From Muricea muricata (taxonomy: Eukaryota > Cnidaria > Anthozoa > Malacalcyonacea > Plexauridae): 64,000 nucleotides of DNA. The first letter of the stretch is position 1. Each line of letters begins with the position of its first letter. The position numbers and the translations under genes are program-made. Location of the stretch: the NCBI GenBank assembly GCA_963855995.1, contig OY979716.1, forward strand, positions 21,028,310-21,092,309, in the 5' to 3' direction. Positions 39,101 to 51,100 of the stretch are shown here, in pieces. Under the pieces are notes generated by a model, which saw only the letters and a program-made list of their open reading frames with translations, ran no database searches and was not told the DNA's origin.

Positions 39101-42100
39101 GAGAATCGACTTCCCAGACTTAAATCGTTTAATTAAATTAAGTTCCCAAATTTCTACCGAGTGAATGACTCGGTTGACTCACAGCTAGTTACGGGCCTGA
39201 TATTCAAAATGAACATGTTCTGAGTTCATTGTCAAGCACGTTGTCAATGTCACGCGAATGTCCTTTTCATCGAAGTTGGATTCCCTATGTGTTTAAATTA
39301 TTGTTTTGTTATTTATTGTGTTTTGTTTTCAATCCTGTATTGTTGTTTTGTAAGTGCTATTGATCCTTTTTTATCAAATATTCGGACAGGTGCCTCGCGT
39401 GGGTGGATTTTTTCAATCAAATCTGGTGCGTGCATCTGTACCGTTTGGGATGAATTTATTTGTTAAGGTATAAGTTAACGTAACAATTGCTGCAATTGTT
39501 GCTGATAATTTGTACTTGTATTCACACGCAATAAAGTTATTAGAAAAAGTGTCGAGCTGGCTACGCCACTGGCGAAGACTCAGCGTTTATGCTACTTTGA
39601 TGATCTGGCTCCAGCACTTAAAACACGATGCAAACATAGCTGAGAAGCAAAAAGCGTTATGCAAGCGAGTTAGATGCCAGTACAAGTTTCCTTTTAGGAT
39701 AAAAGAAATTAAGCCTAATTTAATATGAGATAAACTTTATGGAATCCAAGCAAAGAACAGGATCCATAAAAAGTGCTTTTGCGTAAATTCATTATTTCAT
39801 ACCCATCAGCCCTGCACCATTAACGATCCAGTCATTTCCGTTATTGACTTCCTGGTTAGGTCTGCTTGTTCTGACAATCAAATGCTGCACATCTCGCCAT
39901 GTTAAGGTGTTTCTTTTGAAAAAAAAGGGTTAAATAATAAATGTTGGACACTAAAGTTTTGTCACAGTCACTGAAAGTAGCAACATGTATCTTCACTAAT
40001 AGAGTTTAAGTGATCTTGTGCATCTTTCACTTCCTTATTTTAGTCCAATAAACTAAGCGCAACAAAAGGAATGAATTATTTTTGTGCAGATATTGTTAAG
40101 TGTCTTCCAGTGTCATGAAAAACTTATTAATGGCTCGTGCTACGTACTTGCAACTGTAATTATCGTAAGTGACACGTGCGTCGCTCGTATTATAGCTACT
40201 ACATATTTTTCTGAATTTAATAGGAATCTAGTCATTTAGTGACAAATTCTACACCAAAAAGTTTTGTTGCAAGTTTTGTTCGGCCATCAACGTTTTTGTC
40301 CGAAAAGTTTTACCAACAAACAATCTAGTAAAATATAAGAAAAAAACATACTCCGAAGAATGACATCTTGCAAACTCAAGATTCGAGCTTTTCAACAAGA
40401 CAACAATTTTGCGGTGATATTTCGAATCTATTTGTCAAACCAGAATAAGCTATTTACAAGCTTTCTATCATATTATATACAAAGCAACAGGAAGATATGA
40501 CGTATTACAAACATTACACTAAAGAAACATTACACTAAAGTTCGATTTCAAGGCATTTGTCGGAATGTGAACACGCTCAAATCATAATTTTCCATGTTTA
40601 AAATGTTTCCTACAAGGTAGAATATTTCTATGTCTTACTTTGTTGCTTCCAATAACAATGCTATGATGCCAGAAGCCATAGCGGCTGCGGCGGATGTTCT
40701 TCCAAAGTTATTAACACAGCCAGTTGCATCAGAGGTTTTCTGTTAGGGATGAAAATGAAAACATTACATCTGGAATGCATAAATACACAAGTGATAAATT
40801 AAATAAAAAAACTTGTAATATCCGAAACATGAGTGAGAGTGTTTCATGCAATGCAAACACTTATTAATTAAAGCACGATAATGGAACATGGGCCATATCA
40901 TGGCGCAACATAAAAAATAAACAGTAGGGTCTTTCGCCATGACAACATGTCCAAGAGAACAGGGCCGTGGCTAGAGCGTTAATTGGGGGGGGGGGTGTAT
41001 ATTCATATATTCGTGTTATGACCAACTAGTTTTTTTTGAAATCAGTTGTCCTTAGGGTTAATTTCAAAAGAAACTAGTAGGGCATAACATGAATATATGA
41101 ATATACACCCCCCCCCCCCCCAATTAACGCTCTAGCCACGGCCCTGCAAGTGAATGACCAGTATAATAACAACAAGCTAAGCGTTTTTATGGGTCAGAAA
41201 GCAGTTGAATCTGCATACACATAAATTTTGAAGGTTCCGTCTCCTATTCTGTAATAATGACACATGTGCTGATACATATTTTGTCTTTCTTGTCCACGGC
41301 GTTCACGTGCGCAGGTGCGAATGCGGAATCTTTTGTCCTAGCACAAATGCAACGTTAATCTAATAGACGTGAATAATTCCATAATTTAGCAGTTAATGAT
41401 CTTAGTCGTGAGCGCAGTAAAAGCTACTCTCGACTGATGGTCCTTTAGGGCATCTGGATTATTTGAATATTTATTTACAATAAATCTGGCTCTGGATCAT
41501 TGTATGAGAAATTTTCCTGCCAGGCACGCTAGTTATTTTCCCTCCAGTTTCATCCACTCGTGCGGGCTCTTCTTGCCCGCGGACACCGCAAAAATATTTA
41601 GGAATCCACGATTTAGCAATGTATGATTTCGATAATCTATAAAATGTCTGCTGGAAGAGTATACCCGCATACGCGGAGAAACGCAAGCGAAAGTTCCCAG
41701 CTTGAAAGAAAATTCATTTCGTACCACGTCATCTCCATATGCAGCAGCCATTACAGAACTACAAGGCTCAGCATAATGTGGTGTTTTCCTAAATTTAGTT
41801 ACAGCTCCAATAGCAATTGTATAAATACTGTTGATATAACCATCAAAAGCGCAGCTATCTTGAAAACCACCACCATTGCCAGTAGAGAAAACAAAAATTG
41901 AACCTCTCCCATGTCTTCCCTAGGGAAAAAGTTTCAAAGTTATGGTTAAAGTGATGTGTACTTTATGCATCATATATGTAGCGGTTATGTTATGCTTTCT
42001 CAAAGTTTATTTCGTCTATCTATCGCGTTTGCCGTATCCAGCCCAACAATTTTTTCCCGCTATGCAAATGTTTAGTCATTATTATTCATTATTTAGAACA

Positions 42101-45100
42101 TGTTATTTGTTTTCACCGTTAATGAGCATAAAAATATTTGCATAAAGGTACTAAACTATTGGGCTGGCTAGGCTACTGGGTATATAAGTGTATACTAGAA
42201 AGAAACAGAAGACTAAAGGCTGCAGTTGTACCAAAAAAACAATTAGTATTACTGGATGAGGCTGAGCAAGATACTCAGACCGAGGTCAGCGTTATCTGCG
42301 GAAGCGAAGCTGAGAAAATCGGCGATGCGAATACAAATAAAAAACAAATAGTTTTTTTTCAACTTTTTTGTAAAGGTAGGTTACAGTCGCTTCTGCGCAT
42401 GTGCGATAGGTTTGTTATGAGGAGCCTCCTCATAACAAGTTTTTATTCCCATGGCGAAAATGAAAACACGCGCGGCCGTCTGAATCGTTCTCTGTTGTAT
42501 TTCAAGGAGCAATATGGCGCATCAAGTCCTGGCAAAAAAATTGTTGCTTTGAGACTTTCAAGGTCAAACAATTAATATTAGATTCTTGAAACGCGGCAAA
42601 TCGCGTCGTATAAAGGTTAATTATTCGCTTTCGGTAGCTTTTGCTTCAGATGCTGTGGGTTTCGGGACTTCGACTCGTACTACAGAATATTCACGAGTCA
42701 CGATATGCTCACAGTCATGCAATGTGGTAAGAAATATATTGTATTACTTTTACATAATAAGGAAATGTTAAGCTAGTTAAGCTAGCTGAGTTCTACTAAT
42801 AATATTCAGGATGTATTTAGAAGTTGACAAGTATGTTTAAAATATGAAACAGTGCAGAGAGGAACCTTACATGCAATCACAATTTTGGCAGAGAACCAAT
42901 TTTATCAAAAGAAAATCACGATACTGTAGTCTGTATATCACTCAATGAGTATATTGTGGATATGATCTATAACATAGCTGGCAATACATAGAGGATATTA
43001 CATGGTGCATGGCGCGAAGATATTATTTACGAGTGGTGAAAACACGTTTAGGTTGGAAAAAACGAACATGCAGAGAACATATAAATCCCAGGGGAAAACA
43101 CACGCGTTTTTCAAACGTTACATATTTTTTCATGTCTTCACTAGTGAAAATATGGGAGATACGAGTGCTTTAGTTTACGGTGAAACACCCATAAAGCCAT
43201 AACCATATAATAAATGAGTTTATCCGATGGCTTACATAGGTATTGAGTGCAGGCTTCAACCGCTTGTACAAGGTGTGAAATAGATTATACATTTTATATG
43301 CGTCCTGTAAAATATGCAATTAAATGTCGTATTCTCGATTCCATTAACCCTAGAGTAACTTCTACAATCCGTTTCTTAAACATATTCAAAGTAACGAGTG
43401 AATTCAAAGCCGCGAAGCGAGATGCGGAAATTGCGAGTTTGAATATCCGGTATTAAAATTGTCGGTGTATCTGAGGCGTTGATGCCTCTGGTAATTTTGT
43501 GTTTTAAGCATAATAACCTGGAATAAATTTCAAACTGTTATACTGTATACAGTTTTTACTACATATTATAATCCCAGATTCAATATAATGCAATATCTAG
43601 CACAATATGTGCTCTCGTCGTGATATTATATCGTATAAACATGATATAATGTTCTCGTCTAGGTGCACGTCACAGATATGATTTTGGTTGCTTGATAGAG
43701 AATTTAGCCTGATGTTTGACGTACAGTAATTGTCACTAATTTTCTCTTCTGCTGAATCACAACAAAATACGCGTGTGCGAACGGGCCAATTTTGTAAAAA
43801 ATCGTGACAAAATTTTCATGTATTTGCACCTGGATACTTTTAGTATCTTACTTATTCTGAAACTTACATGTAGTAGTTTCATGCATTGAAATATAACACA
43901 AGTGTTATCTAATATCATTGTACTAATCGTAGACCTTCTATACATGCTATGAACGTTTATATACACATACACAGGCTACACTTCTAAATGCTTATCAATT
44001 CCATTTTGTAAACTAATTTTGTATAGTAGAAATCAAATAAATGTTGTTCATGAATTTTTCACATGAGTTTTTGCTTTCATCACTGTGCTTTCAATTTCAT
44101 TACTGTGTCTGTGTCTTCACCAACAACACATTCGCTGCCAGTTAAACTCAGTTAATGTATCCTCATCATGATATATAAGTTTGGAATCGAGGATGCGACA
44201 ATTTAATTAATTGCATATTCTCTTGGGCGCATATAAAATGTATAATTTATTTCACACCTTGTACACTCGTAAATAATATCTTCGCGCCATGCACGGTGTA
44301 ATATCCTCTATGTATTGCTAGCTATGTTATAGATCATATCCACAATATACTCATTGAGTGATATGCTGACTAGCCTGTGAGCATGTCGTGACTCGTGAAT
44401 ATTCTGTAGTGCGACTCGAAGTCTCGAACGAAACCCACAGCATCTGAAGCAAAAGCTTCCGAACGCGAATATTTAAACCTTTAGGCGACGCGATTTGCCG
44501 CTTTTTCAAAATGCAATATTAATTGTTTGATCTTGAAACTCTCAAAGCAACAATTTTTATACCAGGACTTGATGCGCCATGACTCCTTGCAATACAGCAG
44601 AGAACGATTCAGACGACCGCGCGTGTTTTCCTTTACGCCATGGGACTGGAAACTTGTTATGAGGAGGCTCCTCATAACAAACCTATCGCACATGCACAGA
44701 AGCGACTGCAACCTACCTTTAAAAAAATAACGGCACTAATGAAATTCATGCAAGATACCGCTAAAAAAATACGCGGTCACCGTGTGTAGATGACAAATAC
44801 GACATTTATTATTCAAGGTCAAAATTTGACCTTGGCAAAGAAATGTCGTATTTGTAAAGTTCAAAATTGGGCCTTCATAGATACGAGATTTATTTTGTCT
44901 GCGCTAAAATACGCATAACTATCTGTAGGCTCTTAACCAATAAGAATACAGGAATATAGTACAATGAATAATAAAAGTATTTATTTTCAATGAGTTTGCT
45001 GCTCAAATCAGCGCACACCAATGTGCGTATCATGCTGTTGCCATCAAGATCATTCAGACGTAAGTGTCTTTTATCAGAAAAACAAAACAAGATCTTCACT

Positions 45101-48100
45101 TCTAGCTTATTAAACGACATTTCTTGCAGTCAGAGAATGAAAGAGCTATATGTACATTTAAACCGCATTTCTTAATCTAAAATTATTATGCAGTGTAAAG
45201 AAATAATGAAAAGTAAAATACTTTACAATATAATTTTCTTTTGAAGCTAGGCAACTGAGTGACTGATCAATTTGTTACATGTTATGGTAAACTAAATATC
45301 AATCTCTTACAAAGAATGGTTAATGTATATCATCTGTATATTCACTAATTAATTAATTAGCGTGTAATTAATTAATCAATTAATTATCTGCTAATTAAGT
45401 AATCAATTAAATCTCTTTTTTCAGAACGAAGCAATGCTCTAAGGGTTGAGAGCTGCCAGCTACGAGTTGGACAGATCATGCAATAAAATATTTTAACTGT
45501 TATGATGTGTTCAACATAACCATCGAGTTTTGACTGCAATTTGCCCAATTTTTTTAGTTTATAAGCAGTTACAAAATTATCTCCCAACTCATTCTGGAAA
45601 AGGGGAAATTTTAATGTCTCATAGCGTTTAGTATTAATTAAGGACTTATTAATCAGGTGCGAGGTCTGTACGGGGAATAATTGCCTGAGGTAAAAACCGA
45701 AAGCAATACTTTCCCGAACATTCCAAGTAAACGAGGTTAATAAGAGATTTATTGAATGGCTTTGTTGGATCGCAGTTTGTCCTGACTTTGTACTAAAAAC
45801 ACTCTCACTGCCAAAACTTTCAGCCGTATGCACCCTGTTAATAATTATTATGCAAATGATAAAATTATCGATATCTCCAATAGCATTGACGCCATAAAAA
45901 TAAGAATAAAACAACGTGAGCTTTACATAATGTTTTAAGTTTATACTAAGTGCAATGGAGCAAGAACAGTTAACTCCGATCCAAAGTAATTGAATTTTTT
46001 GCATAAAACTCTCCTAATTAATGTAAATAATTATTATGCAACCTTTATAAAAAGCAGCGAAAATCTCACTCAGTCTGTTAAAAGCTACCAATATGGGACG
46101 CAAAACAGATCTAAAACCTGAGGAGAAGCAAAGAATAGTAGAATTGTTAAGCCACGGCAAAACCTATTTGGACATTTCAAAGTTAATTCATCGAGATCAT
46201 CGCACAGTCAAAAGATTTATTGAAAATAGTAATAATGCGAGGGGAAGTCGGATGCAGGAAAGTTCCGAAAGATTTCTCGTAAGGAAATCAGCTCAGTAAA
46301 GAAAACTTTACCAAAAAATCCTCGTTCAACGAGTGCCAAGATATTTCATGATGCTGGAGTCCCATCAAGATCCAAAGCTGGACGGTGCAAGATCTTAAGA
46401 AGCATTGGAAAAGCTACAAAGCCAACTATTAAAGCACCATTGAAACAAAGGCTGGCATGCTTGGACTGGACCGACTCCGTCGTTTTCTTGCTCTTTCTTG
46501 AATATCAGGAATACAAGATGTCTATTTTCGGAATTTGTTTTATTTCGTACTTCCTTAAGTTGTCTGCTTGTCGTGGTTACTGGTCTAAGTCATGCATGAA
46601 AACAAAATTTCGAAAATGTTTTATTCACTGACGAGTCTCGGGCAACTCTGGAAGGTCCAGATGGTTGGATGAGTGGCTGGCTACTCAATGGTACAACGCC
46701 ACTGAGCAAGGGCAACTAGGCGGTGGAGGTGTAATGATTTGAGCGGGAGTCATTAATAATCAAATTGTGGGCCCTTTTCGTGTGCCCGATGGGGTTAAGA
46801 TGTGTGCCGAATCGTATGTCGACTTCCTAAGAAAAAATTTCCTTCCTTGGTATAAGAAACAACCACTAGCATTAAAGAAGAATATGATCTTCATGCACGA
46901 TAATGCGCCTTTCTACGCATCTCGTTACACTCGGGAAGCGTTAACCAAATTTAGCTTCAAGGAAGCTTGTTTGATGCTGTGGCCAGCATGTTCACCCGAT
47001 CTCAACCCCATCGAGAACGTCTGATCAATGCTGAAGCGCAAAGTATACGAAGATGGCAAGCAGTACTCGTCTAAGAATTGTCTTTGGAAAGCAATTCAAA
47101 GCTGCAGCGCAACTCAAATGCTGCTGTAGACAAAGACACCATCAAAACATTAACAGATTCAATGAACAATAGACTTATTAAAGTGATGGGTGCAAAAGAG
47201 GGTTACGTTCATTACTAACCATTAAAACCAGTATGTTTAATGCAAGAGAGAAATTTGATTTTGATTGACTGTTTTTGAAATATATGTTGCATTGTCTGGA
47301 CTTTTAGTTCACCTGAGGGTAAACTATCCACAATGTATATGTTTTCAATGCCTAGTGTACGGTTTTAAAAAGTTTAGATTAAGTAAATAGCGGCTTTTTA
47401 TATTTATTGCATAATAGTTATTTTCGTAAATTTTGAGTGTAAAGAGAGAAATACTCAATAAAATTAAAATTATATTGTCAATTAACTCCAAAATTGCTGA
47501 AAATTCTAAAAAATCGATAAATTCTATGTTGTTGTAGTCTTATTGTCATAGTTTCAATGCTTTTTGCCAGATGTCGCAGATATTCGCATTTGCATAATAA
47601 TTATTAACATGGTGTATACTGACGGTTTTGGGCAGTTTGCTTGCTGATAACAAGGTACAAAACAATAAAATTACTCAAAATAAACTTTTCGTGATAAACA
47701 ACAAAAGTTCTATGCAAAATAAAGCCATAAATTAGTAAATATATCAATTAGGCAATTATTCAAGTGCCTGCACATTCCAGTTCCTCTTTTTGTTTCCCAT
47801 TTCGCACAAGACTTCGCAATTCGCAACTCGCAACTTTGCAGCTCGCAAATTACCTGTTCCCATTCACAATAGAACGACTCATTAGTTTACAGCCGCCACA
47901 ACAGCACCGGTGCAAATACATGAGCACATCCGAAAAAAATTCTAAGACTTTCGAAAATGTACTTTAATTGAAGTTAGATTACTTAAAAATACATGTTTGA
48001 TCCGATTTTCAAAAATATATGCTGTATAAGTAAATTATTCCAACCCGTTCAACTCCCTTTTGTAAGGCAAGTTTAACCATTGGTCCGGGCCCGTTGACAA

Positions 48101-51100
48101 GATGACCATTATCGGACGGTCTCCAACTGTTAGAATAGATATCAGTCAATTTGCGTTTGTATCGTAACGCCTTGTACGTTATTCTATCGAGAGCAACTGA
48201 ACCATTTAAGATTTTTCGATCTGAAAAACGTGAAAATGTAATGAGAGATCTGATATTATTTTACCGCTTTAGATTTAAATACATGTGCCCCGTAGCGTGC
48301 TTTGATGGGGGGAGGAGGGGGGAGGGCTTGAGACCCAATGGGGTTTTTTCAGGCGAGGGTGGTCTTGAGAACAATTTAAAAACTAGAACTTCGGAAATGC
48401 CATCTCCTGAGCATGTAGTATCGTATTTATCTGCAGTTTTGTGAATTGTTAGGATTTAGGAGCAGCGTAAGAATGTCTTCGGTGGTTAATGGCCTGCACT
48501 GATTCTGAGAAGAAATCTTTGCTTAAAATGCCTGACATTCTATAATTCGGATAATTTATAATTTGAGCATGTGAGCATGTGAGCATTTCTAGTTGCACGT
48601 ATGCACATATTTCCTGTTTTAATTTGTGCTTACCTGCGAGTTGTGCGTTGTATGCAATACCTCCACCATTTCTACATCTCCCGTTGCGTTTCCCAGCGAT
48701 AACACCCGCACATCTCGTACCATGCCTGAAAATCATGTAATGATTTTTAAGTATTATGAACACTGAAGTCTAAATATTATCTTCAATAGCAGTCTCAGGC
48801 AACAGTCTTAGGTAATCCCTCGCTTCCGGTGACGCAGTGTTTCCACTCTCTTGCTCTTTATATATGCTGTATGTAAAGTGTTATGTTTCATTCTGTTTGA
48901 CAATTCGAATTTGGTTGGTTCTGCATTAGTTTTTGATTGTGTTTGCATTTTAATTATTTCACTGATCAAGGCACACTTCATTGCATAATTTGAATTACAC
49001 AATTCGTTTTGTTGTTTTGTCTTTTTGTTTAATACCAAGAAGAATATAATGCACGCATTTTTGTATTCCGTCATAGCATATTAGACCAGAGTTTACTACA
49101 ATTAATCAAGACGAGCTAAGAAAAATGGACAGCGAAGACGACGAAAGTTTGGATGGTCTAACCCAGACTCGTTTCTTAGAGCAGACTTCACGAAGCATTG
49201 AGTTGGAGCGAAGTATTGACTTATTTGAAGGTGTTTTTGTAGACACAAAGTTTGTTGATGTACCATGATATGATGTTGATGCAAAAAGGCTAGACCCTGA
49301 CGCTAGAAGTGCTGAAAAAGCAAAAACGATAACGCTAGTGAATGATGAACAGCTGCAGAAAATTAAAGAAAGCCGAATATCGGCGAATACAAAAATATCA
49401 CTACTTGGACTGTTGGTGTTTGGCATGACTGGGCAACTAAAAGAAATGCTAGAATCAAACAATTAAGCGCGTCTAATGAAAGACTTGTTAATGCTAACAT
49501 TTTAGAAACAACCGATAGAGAATTGAGATATTGGATGGCTAAATTCGTCGTAGAAGTTTGAAAGAAAGGTAGTAAAGCTCAACACTATCCACCGTCAACG
49601 CTTTATCAGTTAAGTTGTGGGCTTCTACGATTCTTGCGAAATAATGGGCGTGCAGCACTAAACTTGTTGGAAGATCCAACGTTTAAACATTTTCAAGACA
49701 CGTTACTGTAGATGCTGAAAAGAAGCGCCTAACTGGACAAGGTGTAGATGCAACCGTTCGTCAAGCGAATTCATTTTCAGAAGATCAAGAGGAACGACTA
49801 TGGAATTTACTTCTTATAGGGGCAATCTCAGCAAGGTCATTACTAAACAGGATGGTATTTTTAATGGGCAAGAATTTCTCCCTCAGAAGCGGAAAGGAGC
49901 ATCGCAGCTTGAAATTCAGTCAACTTAGGTTGGAACCTGCGAGTGGAAATGAGCCAGAGAAACTTACACATCTTTTTGGGAAAAGAACAACTTTGGTGGA
50001 CTTAAAAATCGAACGTTTAAGTGAAAACGTATCGGACATTAAAACGACAAATGCACTGAACGTTAAATTTATACAAGAAATATTTGAAAAAATGTCCACC
50101 TGAAAAGCATTTGACAATTAAGATGCGTTTTTATGTCGCTCCTGGGAAAAATACAGTGAATGATGACGAAGGTATTTGGATGATTGTTGTCGATAGGATT
50201 TCTGCTTTTGTTGTAATTAGGTTGATCACATTTTTTTCTCTTTTTAGTCTGGTTCACATGAAACCCAGTTGGCCACAATAGTTTGGGTGATACGGTCAAG
50301 AATATGTGCCATGAAGCTGGAATTTATGGTTATTTTACAAATCATATTACAAATCATCACTTGAGAAAGGAATTCCTGAGAATTTTATCATGAAAAGAAC
50401 GGGTCATAAGGGGTCCTTACAACAATACCAAAGACCGACGGTGGCGACAAAAGTTGAGATCTCGAAGGCATTTGACTAAACATTGGCTGATAATGTAACG
50501 GGCAAAGGACCATCAGAGGTAAGGCGACCATCGGAGGTGAAGCAACCATCAGAGCTGAAACCACGATCACAGATAAAAGGACTATCAGAGGGGAATGGAG
50601 TAAAAGATGTTAAGTTTGAAGAGAAGGACACGAAGTTCAGTAATTGTATACATTTTACATTCGTAGTGATTTTAACGTTTGAGTTCATACAATAATTAGA
50701 CATAATTATGATAATCTACTTACGATTTTGCTTGTCTGCTTGTTGTTGAATTTACCAAGTCCTTGCTCAATAATTTGTTCTGGTAAAACAAATACATATA
50801 TTCAATGCCAAATGTTAAATTACCCATAAATCGGAACGTTTTCAATGTAGAACGTTTTCAATGTATGAAGGATTTCACTTTGATTTCAGAAACTGACACA
50901 ATATCAATACGGAAAGAGTGATTAAACGACGATTCATCAAGGTTCATCAATAATAACGTACAGTCGTTCCAAGAGAGTCGTTCCTTCATCCAACTTTCCT
51001 CCACGTGGTCGAAATCTCCGTGAATGTTGGACAGTATGCGATTTTTTGTTCTTTGCACGAAATGACGTCTTACATTATGGCCAGGAACATGAAATCTATT

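Noticed and set aside
42138..42575. 145-codon plus-strand frame
   Set aside because: It lies across the edge and arm of a fold-back repeat, with no protein motif.
50858..51058. Minus-strand frame with FDHVEESWMKERLSWND between the Asp and linker exons
   Set aside because: No match to convertases, wrong phase for the gene, and no family recognised.
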